Of a DNA stretch of 64,000 nt, positions 1 to 8,497 are shown one piece after another. The notes beneath the pieces were generated by a model, which made no database searches, was not told the DNA's origin, and worked only from the letters and a program-made list of their open reading frames with translations. Origin of the DNA: Lytechinus pictus (Eukaryota; Echinodermata; Echinoidea; Temnopleuroida; Toxopneustidae); contig NC_087253.1 in assembly GCF_037042905.1 (NCBI RefSeq), positions 18,751,501-18,815,500 of the forward strand, written 5' to 3'. A program made the position numbers and the translations under genes. Positions within the stretch are counted from its first letter, which is position 1. Each line of letters starts with the position of its first letter.

Positions 1-239
1 CATGGACGAAACCGAGTCGAGGTTGACCAAATCTATTCCATTTTTTCCAATGTCAAGTCATTATATCGAAACAAGGCGTTAAAACATTTGCTGTATAATT
101 GTTTTTCTCAATGGGATATCATGAATATTTCACTCGTCAAGACTAATTTTAAACTAGTGCCGATTATGCAATATTCCCTATCTCGTGGAATATTTCTGAT
201 ATCCAACTCTGAGACATTCAATATAATGTAAGTATTTAC

Positions 240-458
240 CTCAGTTCCTGAGATCGACCCGATGTTCAGGTCTGGTCTGTAGCTTTCGCTCTTAAACTCA
301 GCTGAGAAGCGATTAGATCTTGTGTACTTGGCGTTGAAGCCGATAATAACCTCCACTTCCTTCGTAAGCTGAATCCAGTTGAAACTGCCTATTTCATAGA
401 GCATGAGCACCCCTGTTCTTGCTCCGTTAGTAAAAACTATCGCCTGGTACGTCACATT
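240..458 (-). CDS. NIDO-mucin gene, exon 6: C-terminal part of NIDO domain (73 codons, last exon in window)
   Basis: This phase 0-0 exon has acceptor CTCACAG at 465-459 and donor GAG|GTAAAT at 240/239. It codes residues 5090-5162 of the assembled protein. It begins NVTYQAIVFTNGARTGVL and continues to EVEVIIGFNAK. This is the typical NIDO pattern of an N-T-F-Q-like start, a DG/NG-R turn, a hydrophobic strand ending in W, and then a GFNA motif. NIDO domains occur in nidogen, alpha-tectorin, SUSD2 and MUC4, on secreted or surface proteins. The next exon, expected to finish NIDO and perhaps start AMOP or VWD modules, would lie below position 1 and is not visible. The exon assignment rests on splice sites, an open frame and domain similarity seen by eye. 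I am confident of the exon and fairly confident of the domain. Confidence 0.88.
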
Positions 459-499
459 CTGTGAGTTCAAATTAATACATATTATAAGACGGTTGAATG

Positions 500-760
500 A
501 GAACAGTTAAAAGCCTGTTCATAGAGTATAATCATCCCTTTTCTCACAGACAGTAAAAACTATCACCTGATACGTCACAGTTTGTGAGTTCAAATCAATA
601 CATACTGAAAAATGGTTAAAGATATTTAGAGACAATTAAAAGCCCATGTAATCGAACATTAGCACCGCTGTTGTTGCTTCGCTAGTAAAAAAAGAAAGAA
701 GAAAAAAGACTTATTAACTGATACGTCACCACATATTGAGCTCACATAAGTACATACTGC
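500..760 (-). repeat. two decayed tandem copies of the exon 6 5' end and its acceptor
   Basis: The block around 400-500 (intron end plus the first codons of exon 6) recurs at about 519-620 and, more decayed, at about 640-750. Shared landmarks are GTAAAAACTATC at 430 and 551, TACGTCACA at 448 and 571, and GTGAGTTCAAAT at 461 and 584. The second copy reads CACAA where exon 6 has the acceptor CACAG, so its splice site is lost. The third copy has an A-rich insertion. The period is roughly 120-135 bp. Confidence 0.75.
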
Positions 761-1125
761 AATATGATATCATATAGTATGTGTCAGTTTGTTCAATTAC
801 CTTCCGAGCAGGGGTTCAAACGGCGTTTTTCTTTAGAACCCTATTTTACACCGCGGGGGTACTTAGTGGATCACAAATGATAGGTTTTTCTGGAGGAAAC
901 TAATATTCTTGCTCGGTTATTTGAATAAATTACCCGCATTGATTCAGTATCATATTTTAACATTTTGGCGAATTTAAAATAATACACTTGTTAAAAACCA
1001 CAAATTTTCTCACTCGGTCGTTTTTCTCACTCGCACACATAAATTCGTTTTGGAGTCTTTTGTCGGCCTTTTATAGTGAAAGTTAAAAAAATGTAAATGT
1101 AAAGCAAACGTTGAGGCAAACTTAC

Positions 1126-1299
1126 TTCTACTCCAGGAACAGTATCAGGAGGCTGAAAGTTCTCCCACGTGACCAAGACAGCGGTGGTTAAGGTGTCAAT
1201 GACGTCATTGTTCTCTATGCCCCAGGGCCTTGCATCGAGTGATCTCAGTCTGTCTCTCAGAGCTGAGAAAAACTCTACATCAGTACTGCTTTCGAAGAC
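1126..1299 (-). CDS. NIDO-mucin gene, exon 5: middle of NIDO domain (58 codons)
   Basis: The acceptor is TTCAAAG at 1306-1300 and the donor is GAA|GTAAGT at 1126/1125; both boundaries are phase 0. It codes residues 5032-5089, starting VFESSTDVEFFSALRDRL and ending with TTAVLVTWENF followed by a short Pro-rich stretch. The hydrophobic strand ending in TW just before exon 6 matches the position of the conserved VTW strand in NIDO domains. The frame is open throughout and continuous with exons 4 and 6. Exon length is a multiple of three. Confidence 0.88.
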
Positions 1300-1559
1300 C
1301 TTTGAATGGGAAATGAATTGTCAACAGATATAGACAATAGACTCAGATAGAATATTAAACAATTATTCAGAGCATACCACCCCTGATAAACATACAGCAC
1401 TGTTCATCTTTTTTTTTTATCATGCCATGAAGACGTCATTTATATTTGTATGCATATTTTTTGTGGTCATAATAATGATGATAATGACAACAACAACAAC
1501 ATCAAATAATAAGAGTAATAATGATAATAACAGTTAGAATCATGATAATTTCTTTACCC

Positions 1560-2245
1560 TCTTAATAAGAACACAGTGTAAATACATTATGTGATCACAC
1601 TGTTGGTAAGAACACTGTGCGATATAGTGTGTTCACATGATGGACTATGTGAAGATGTGACTCACACCGTTTACATACATGTACAGCAATCTTATTACAG
1701 TGTGAAGAACACTTCTGTGGACAATCCTAGTGTGAGTGTTCACGGTGTGTTCACATAGAGGACTATGTGAAGATGCTGTCCACACCGTCAAAATACTAAA
1801 ATCTAATAGTGTGAAGATACTTTCACACTGTTCCACACTATTTCACACTGTGGTATTCTGTGTTCTTTGCAGCATTGTGGGTATTAAATGTCTTCACAAT
1901 GTGTTGCACTCGGTAATTTAATCATAGGGCACTGTAATATTTCAGCAGGCTAGTTACAAAAAGGTTTCACACTGTCGATACCTCTACACTGTAGAGTTTT
2001 TACAAGGCGATCATGGCATCAAATATACTATGTGAAGATGCGGTTCACGCTACTAAAAATGTTCATTTATCAATGTGAGGGTAATTTTTACAAGGTTTTC
2101 TACAGTGGGACAACGGTTTTACCCCTAGAGGATAGTGATAAAGTGGTTTCACACTGTGAACACCTCTGAGTGTACGCAGTGTGTTCACATAGTTCACAAT
2201 CATGTGAAAATGCTCCACGCTCTGGGACACTGTTCTTTCCAACAA
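1560..2245. repeat. degenerate tandem repeat built on CACACTGT / ATGTGAAGATG
   Basis: Within the intron between exons 5 and 4, the words GTGTTCACAT, CTATGTGAAGATG, TTTCACACTGT and GTGTGAA recur about every 25-60 bases in both orientations. Copies of CTATGTGAAGATG are at 1645, 1764 and 2030. The short open frames here on both strands are by-products of the repeat. No coding signal is seen. Confidence 0.65.
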
Positions 2246-2265
2246 GGTTGATTTAAAGTGGTCCT

Positions 2266-2775
2266 GGTGGGTGTTTCGTAAAGCTGTTCGTAAGTTAAGA
2301 ACGACTTTAAGAACGACCGGTGAACCTTTCTCATGCGCTAACTAATCACCGATGAACATATGGTGAACATCATTTACTACAAGGAAGGATCACCGGTCGT
2401 TCTTAAAGTCGCTCTTAACTTACAAACAGCTTTATGGAACGGCCCCCTGGTAGGTGTTTCATCAAGACATGTGTATGTTACGAATGACTTTACCATGCAC
2501 GACAGGAGATCCTTTATTGTGCTAAATTATCATTCCTATGTAGCTGCCTTAGCATTTTAGAACACGTTCCATCGTGCGTAAAGTAGCGCGTAAGGTTACG
2601 AACATCTTTATGAAACACACACCAAGGGTCTGTTGCAGAAAGACTTGCGTTTAAACGCAAGTCAAAAAAATCAATCGCAAGTCCAAAATGCGCGCTGTTG
2701 ATTGGTAGAAAATAAAGTTACGCATGATTTTTAGAGTTGCGATTGATTGCAACTCTTTGTGCAACGGGCCCCTGA
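2266..2775. mobile_element. three adjacent foldback (MITE-like) elements
   Basis: Three inverted repeats lie end to end. At 2274-2447 the arms are GTAAAGCTGTTCGTAAGTTA and its complement near 2415-2440. At 2451-2620 the arms are TGTTTCATCAAGA... and ...TCTTTATGAAACA. At 2628-2775 the arms are built on GTTGCAGAAAGACTTGCG and CGGGCCC. All use GGGCC(C)/TTTCAT-type ends, like the foldback at 63814-63975. They are non-coding and lie just downstream of exon 4 in the intron. Confidence 0.65.
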
Positions 2776-2809
2776 TATACAATCGGAAATTCTATGATTC
2801 AACTTGTAC

Positions 2810-2992
2810 CTGGTGATAAATACTTGGACTTCCCAGCGATGTGTCCACAGTGGCACCGAACACCGCTACAGCAGGGTCGATTTGGGAAGAAAACCGATCG
2901 AGTTCTGTGAAGCGAGATGGGTTGGTGTATTTCGCCAGGGCAAGGCTTGTAGGAGGCCTCTTGGAAAAGTGAATCATCCCCGTTGTAGTAAC
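2810..2992 (-). CDS. NIDO-mucin gene, exon 4: N-terminal NIDO segment (61 codons)
   Basis: The acceptor is TTATCCAG at 3000-2993 and the donor is CAG|GTACAAG at 2810/2809; both boundaries are phase 0. It codes residues 4971-5031: VTTTGMIHFSKRPP near the start and DPAVAVFGATVDTSLGS near the end. These fit two NIDO hallmarks: the YxxLYVxTNGxIxF strand, split here by the intron after exon 3, and the 'iAPFwaDvDt...' strand leading to the 'YYR/YHQ' position. Shorter internal ATG starts exist (for example at 2977) but the exon reads through from its acceptor. Confidence 0.9.
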
Positions 2993-3065
2993 CTGGATAA
3001 GGAATACAAATGATTAATGTACCATAGGACTATCATTATACTGCCATATTTCCAGAACTGAACCA

Positions 3066-3523
3066 CATATGGGCGATTCCATACGTGTCGTACGAGACAT
3101 TTTGTCAACAATTTCTTGTCTCTCGGCTGATTGCTTGAGCAATGAAAAATTATTTTTGGTCAATAATAAAGTTATATTGGGCAGTCATGTGAAAACTGAT
3201 TACCAACAAAAAATATTTTATTAGGGCTAAATTAAGGGCGAAAATGTTGTGTGTCGTACGGGACTCAGAAATGTCCCGTACGACACGCAACATTTTCACC
3301 TCTAATTCACCCATGGACAGCATATTTTTGTTGGTTGTCATTTTTTTCATATGTTTACCCAGTAGTACTCTATTATTATTGTTGGTTGTCATTTTTTCAT
3401 ATGTCTACCCAGTAGTACTCTATTATTACCGCAAAACAAATTGAAGTTCTTCGTTTGTTTGGAAAATAGGTTGAAAAATGTTGCGAAAATAGCTGATTTT
3501 TCTAGCATGGAATCGCCCATATG
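3066..3523. mobile_element. TIR element with internal CGTACG palindrome
   Basis: Left end CATATGGGCGATTCCAT (3066) and right end ATGGAATCGCCCATATG (ends 3523) are exact inverse complements. Each end includes a TA, compatible with TA target duplication and TIR TGGGCGATTCCAT. A second inverted repeat sits inside, at about 3240-3298, with arms of about 25 bp around GTCGTACGGGAC and an 8-base loop. A duplicated segment of about 50 bp (TTGGTTGTCAT... at about 3332 and 3382) lies on its right side. Non-coding. Confidence 0.7.
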
Positions 3524-3776
3524 GCAGTCGTTCTTTCAGGGAGCAATACAAAACTGAATTCCATGTCCTCTTCTTGTAACCTCACAGTTATTTTCCTTTC
3601 GTAGTCCGATGAAGATAGTGGCTAAATCTCCCCCGAGATTTAGATTGAATATTGTAAATAAACAGTAAATAAACTGTAGATAGTAAGAGAAAGGATGTAT
3701 GCTTCACTCGTTCCACATTTAGAAGTTTGCAAGAATCTTCAATTTTGAAGGAGGCAGACATACATGACATAACCAG

Positions 3777-3985
3777 ATAAAGAGGAGGAAGAGGAGGGGT
3801 TAACGAAGATAAGGGAAATTGAAGAAGAGGTAGAAGAAAAAGGAGGAGAAACAGAAGAAGAAGAAGAAGAAAAAGAAAAATTGGGAGGAGGAAAAGGAGG
3901 AGGAGGAGGAGAAGAAGAAGAAGAAGTATAAGAAGAAGAAAAAGAAAGAACAAGAGGAAGGAGGACAAAACAAGAATTAGCCTTT
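3777..3985 (+). repeat. polypurine (GAA/GGA-rich) tract
   Basis: About 200 bases are almost entirely A and G on the plus strand, with runs of GAAGAAGAAG and GGAGGAGGAG. The apparent Leu/Phe- and Ser-rich open frames on the minus strand at 3588-4041 come from this low complexity and are not genes. Confidence 0.85.
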
Positions 3986-4064
3986 GATCTTTGTTTATTG
4001 ACATAGGCAAAACGAGACGGGTGCCAGGATAGGCATGGCAAGCATGTCTAGCAATGATCGATGT

Positions 4065-5254
4065 TTAAAGGTCAAGTCCACCCCAGAAAAATGTTGATTT
4101 GAATAAATAGAGAAAAATCTAAACAATCATTATGCTGAAAATTTCATCAAAATCGGATATAAAATAAGAAAGTTATCACATTTTAAATTTTCGCTTATTT
4201 TGTACAAAACAGTGATATGCACAACTCAGTGACATGCAAATGAGACAGTCGATGATGTCCACCACTCACTATTTCTTTTGTTTTTTATTGTTTGAATTAT
4301 ACAATATTTCATTTTTTACAGATTTGACAATAAGGACCAACTTGATTGAAACATATAGTATTAAACAATGTTAATTACATATGTTCAGGGAGGAATTAAA
4401 GGAGAATGAAACTCTTGGAGCAAATAAGCTTTTGTGAAAGTAGAAAAATCAAAGAATAAGATCAACAAAAGTTGGAGTAAAATAGGACTAGCAATAGAAG
4501 AGTTATGAGCATTTGAATGTCGAGATCACTAATGCTATGGAGATCCTCCTATTGGCAATGCGACCAAGACCTATGATGTCACAGATGAACAACTCTCCCC
4601 TTTTGGACACTGAAAATATACCCCAAAACATCTCTTTTTGCTCATTCTAATCATATGACAAACGATTCATCAATGATATAATGTTGTGAAACCTCTGTAC
4701 TTGTCCTCTCATAAAGAGAACACCTCACCTTGTGATAGACTCTATAAAAGTGAGAATATAAGCGAAATAAGTACTAAAGTAATGAGGGAGTTGTACGTGT
4801 GTGACATCACAGATCTTGGTCGCATTGCCAATTGGAGGATCTACATGGCATTAGTGATCTCAATATTCAAATGCTCATAAATTTCTTATTATTCATTCAA
4901 TCTTCCTCAAACTTTCAACAATATGTTTCTTTGATTTTTCTCTTTGATATGGATTCAGCTGGTTTCAAGGGTTTCATTCTCCTTTAATCGTTTAACACGA
5001 CAACAGGGAGAAAATTTGAATATTTCATATAATAAAATACAAACGAAATAGTGAGTGAGTGATGTCATCAGTCTCCTCATTTGCATACCTACAAGGATGT
5101 GAATATAACTGTTTTGTGAAATTTATCGAAACTTTAAAATGTCATAACTTTCTTATTATACATCCGATTTTGATGAAATTTTCAGTGTTACGCATGTTGG
5201 ATTTTTCTCTTTTTATTTTAATCAACTTTTTGTTGGGGTGAACTTGTCCTTTAA
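4065..5254. mobile_element. TTAA-bounded MITE-like element (outer of a nested pair)
   Basis: Left end TTAAAGGTCAAGTCCACCCC and right end GGGGTGAACTTGTCCTTTAA are near-perfect inverse complements. The arms extend inward for more than 200 bases, including the shared ATTTTCATCAAAATCGGAT-type core. TTAA at both ends fits a piggyBac-like TTAA target preference. It is interrupted by a second TTAA element at 4396-4987. No transposase is seen. Related copies are at 7731-8123, 44162-44375 and 50493-50956. Confidence 0.8.
4396..4987. mobile_element. second TTAA-bounded element nested in the first
   Basis: It starts TTAAAGGAGAATGAAACTCT and ends AGGGTTTCATTCTCCTTTAA. Inner arms share the words GAGATCACTAATGC, GGAGATC, GGCAATGCGACCAAGA and TGATGTCACAGAT in opposite orientations at about 4524-4590 and 4803-4860. 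Non-coding. The same family is the host of the LINE at 35607-38760. Confidence 0.8.
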
Positions 5255-5280
5255 GTACTAGTTTTCTGCTTATAGCACTT

Positions 5281-6081
5281 GGGCTGCGTTTATGCGACCT
5301 CAAGTCAGAATCATGATTCGAATCATGATTTTAATCATGATTCAAAACACAAACATGAATCACAATACCACAGAGTCAGCGTTCAGACGACCTTCATTTT
5401 AAAGCTGTTTTTCCTCGGATTCGGACCGATCCAGTGCGCATCACAGTGCGCAGTTTGACAGAGGAAGTTAGGTCAACTTTTTTCGCACGTGTTTTGGCTC
5501 CCGAAAAATCAATCCTGTACCTTCCGAATCCAGTCTATTATACCACAATTTGTTTACCTATTATTCTTCTTGTCGGTTTATCGAAAATTGTGTTCGGATG
5601 TAAATTTTAGCGTAGATCCAATTTCATATTGACACTTGTTAACTCAACAACAATTGATATCATTGTCTGTTCAGTTAGTTCATTTACTAGTTCACTTGAA
5701 GTTGAAGACATGACAAAAAAAAGATGAAAAGAAGTGGACGATGCGATGCCCAACACGAAAAGCATGCATATCATATTATGTATAAATGCACTGAGCATAT
5801 AGCGCGTCTTGAGCTTGGCAAGAGTCAAACCTAAAGTAGCCCGACACAATGACGTCATAGAATCATGATTGTAATCACGATATCGTTTATTCGAACATTT
5901 TCGTACGTGATTCTGCAGAAACGTCTTTCCAAACGCCCCTTTTTTCGTGTTTCATGTTTGTGATTCTAATCATGATTATATTCAATTTCGACTAAACGCA
6001 ATCGTGATTCTGCAGAATCATGATTTGAATCATGATTCAGATCATGATTCTAGGGTTAAAAAGTGGCGGATAAACGCACCC
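5281..6081. mobile_element. TIR element with subterminal AATCATGATT palindromes
   Basis: Ends are GGGCTGCGTTTATGCGACC (left) and GTGGCGGATAAACGCACCC (right), an imperfect inverted repeat. The palindrome AATCATGATT and close variants occur repeatedly just inside the ends (about 5310-5345 and 6015-6052), and again near 5868 and 5966. A GTTTGTGATTC / GAATCACAAAC-like pair lies further in. The interior, 5350-5860, shows no coding sequence I trust. Confidence 0.65.
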
Positions 6082-7090
6082 TTGAAGACTCACCAGAAAA
6101 ATGGCAGCAAATGAATTCCCGAAAAATACATTAAATGAAAGGTGCCAGTTTTGCCTGTGATATGTGCTAACTAAATGCATGGCCTAAGCAATTTTTTAAA
6201 TATTTATTAGGGGGCAGGTAAATGAGTTCTCAAAACATTATATTAACAATCATTATAAAGAACAACATCTCCCTCCATAACAGTAATGTTCGTGAAATTC
6301 AATCGGTAATAATTTCTTATTGGATAGTGCGTCCTACAAGAAGGAAATCGATTTTCAGAGATAAATCTCACATTTATTAAATATATTTTAACAAAAAAAA
6401 ATACTATAAATTTGATGCTAATGTTAAGAGTGGAATCTCGTCATTAAGTTGACACCAACAGCGTAGCTAATCGTTCACGCACAGCAGATTGCAATGCAAA
6501 CTACAGTGAATATTGAAGCATATCTGAAACGATTTGCGTAGGAACTACATGTGAATCTGAATCCACTCTCCTTTTGGGGATCAGTGGGAGAAACTTAACA
6601 AAGAATACGAAATAAATGCTAATGAGCCAACCGTCGAATAAGCACGGTCGTCGTTTCACGCACCACTCTTGTCCAATCATTCTGCGAAACCTGATTTTGA
6701 CATTAAAAATTCAAACTCGTCTCGTTCATTAATGCGTGAGATGATCCTCCCATATTAGGTATCAAAACATCAAGAGTTATAACTGAATTTTGTAATGATC
6801 TACATGAGATATTATAATTAATTTGCCTTTATATAAAAAAAATACATGAGATTATCGGCCTGCTTATTCTGGAACGAACTGTATATTAAATTTTACCCAA
6901 GTGCTTGTTTATTTACTTCATTCTTTGATTTGATTGGTTCTAATGGTTTCGTTTTCATATAAAGGTTTTGCGATTTGCTCCAATCACGCCATCAAAACCG
7001 ACCAAAAACGATTAATGGTATATCGTTAGTAGTGACGTAATAAACATAGAGAGCGTCAACATTTTGCCAGAGCCATTAATTAAAGGAGGT

Positions 7091-7260
7091 GCCGTGGCCG
7101 AGTGGTCTAAGGTGCTTGATAGGAGGTCCGAGGATCGGGGGTTCGATCCCCGACACGGCACTTGTGCCCTTGAGCAAGGCATTTTATCCACATTGCTATT
7201 TTACCGTACATCAAATAAAGGAAAACGCTTTATGCATTATGAATACCAATGTGTGGACTT
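7091..7260 (+). mobile_element. tRNA-derived SINE (head with A and B boxes)
   Basis: 7091-7160 looks like a tRNA. The acceptor strand GCCGTG pairs with CACGGC, the A box is TGGCCGAGTGG (7095-7105), and the B box GGTTCGATCC (7140-7149) sits in a T-arm with a CGGGG/CCCCG stem. The anticodon arm does not fold well. The sequence runs on into GTGCCCTTGAGCAAGGCATT, a tail typical of tRNA-derived SINEs, so it is a retroposon rather than a working tRNA gene. It sits in the intron between exons 4 and 3. The right end is uncertain. Confidence 0.75.
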
Positions 7261-7406
7261 GTTAAAAAAATTAATAAAAATAATGGCTCCGTACTTTGCA
7301 AAGTGTTAACGCCTTCTACGTTCCTTGTGTTAGACTTAGGTTAAAGGCTCTGGAAGTTTCAGAGTAGATACTTAGCTGCTGTGATATGATTAGATATTGA
7401 ACTTAC

Positions 7407-7546
7407 CGTTAAATAGTAGTATAATTCATTACTGCCAATGGGTAATCCTAATCTTATGTAGACGGTTCTGTAATCAAGCGAGTTAGGTTGAAATATCGTC
7501 TCTCTTGTCGCAATTCCATTTTCAAAATACAGAGGAATAAACGGTA
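7407..7546 (-). CDS. NIDO-mucin gene, exon 3: start of NIDO domain
   Basis: The acceptor is ATTTTCAG at 7554-7547, which joins in phase 1 to the giant exon. The donor is ACG|GTAAGT at 7407/7406 in phase 0. The joined codon is G|TA (Val 4924). The exon then reads PFIPLYFENGIATRE and ends LPIGSNELYYYLT (to residue 4970). The last residues flow into VTTTG of exon 4, giving the 'FPFFGxxYxxLYVxxNG' strand found at the start of NIDO domains. Both splice sites are strong matches to consensus and the frame fits on both sides. Confidence 0.9.
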
Positions 7547-7588
7547 CTGAAAATATAAAAAGTTAAAAAAGTTATCTGACATGGTTAA

Positions 7589-7664
7589 ATAATAATAATG
7601 ATATACATGTATGTGATTTGTAATGAGCCAAATCCACTCGACAGAGTGCCCAAGGCGCAGTGAA
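7589..7664 (-). mobile_element. short interspersed element 3' tail
   Basis: On the minus strand the order is GCGCCTTGGGCACTCTG, GTGGATTTGGCTCATTA, then an ATT-repeat run. The same layout occurs at 25127-25192 (GCGCCTTGAGCACAT, GTGGATTTGGCGCTTTA, then ATTATT). ATT-type microsatellite tails are usual for CR1/L2-mobilised elements. It may be the 3' part of the SINE family seen at 7091, but is not contiguous with it. Confidence 0.5.
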
Positions 7665-7730
7665 AGAAAGAAAGAAAAAAGTACAAATATAATATTAATA
7701 GATTCAGGAACAAATAAATATCAAAGGACG

Positions 7731-8123
7731 TGTCCACCCCAGAAAAGTTGACATTAAAAGAGAAAAATGGTAATGCTGAAAATGTCATCAAAATCGGATT
7801 AAAAGTATTAAAAAAAGTTTTGAGTTTTGAAGTTGTATGCACAACTTGAAAGACCCGGCGTCATGCACTCACTATTAATTTTGTATTTTCTTACATGAAG
7901 CACATGTTTGCACATCTGATCCGCAGGAAATGAAATATTCTAGTAATCATATATCATAATACAAAATTAATAGTGAGCTGGGAACAAGTCACTGCGTTGA
8001 GCATATAGCTGTTTTATAAAGAAAATAGGCGAGACCTGTATATATTTTACGTCCGATTTTGACAACATTTTAAGCATTATGCTTGTTTGATTTTTTTCCA
8101 TCATGGATGGATCTGACCTTTAA
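7731..8123. mobile_element. TTAA-family MITE copy
   Basis: Left end TCAAAGGACGTGTCCACCCC and right end GATCTGACCTTTAA match the family at 4065. The core GCTGAAAATGTCATCAAAATC (left) has its inverse at about 8050-8080. The left TTAA has mutated to TCAA. It lies in the intron between exons 3 and 2. The remaining 8124-8497 is AT-rich intron with no feature seen. Confidence 0.7.
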
Positions 8124-8497
8124 CATTGTTAATTACAGCTCCACATAATAAAAGTAGACTTTATGATCAGACTATGAACACACTCTGTGGTGATGTGCTC
8201 AGCAAGTAAAATCTTTGAAAACAAATTTCATGTTATTAAAGTAAAATGTGACCAACCAACTGTAGCTTATCAACTAAAGTATAGATTTATCAATATACCG
8301 TATATTTTTCATCAAAACCTTTTTTTTCAATTAACATTTATCTTTTTTCTCGTATCCGTTTAAAGTAATTTTGACTATTAGCATAAAAAATTACAAAAAT
8401 ATTTATATGAGGTAACATTGCATACAAGTAAAGCTTATAAACAACAGAGGCTGTGGTTATTTTCTTTCACATTTATTTATCAACTTGACAATCATAC

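Noticed and set aside
3588-4041. Leu/Phe- and Ser/Pro-rich minus-strand frames
   Set aside because: Produced by the GAA/GGA purine tract; no domain or splice context.
7091-7160. Functional tRNA gene
   Set aside because: A and B boxes and acceptor pairing are present, but the anticodon arm does not fold and a SINE-type tail follows.
8457-8497. Natural stop of the repeat frame near 8457 as the protein's C-terminus
   Set aside because: A strong donor (GCAG|GTATGA) lies 41 bases earlier, and the next exons join in exact phase into a NIDO domain.
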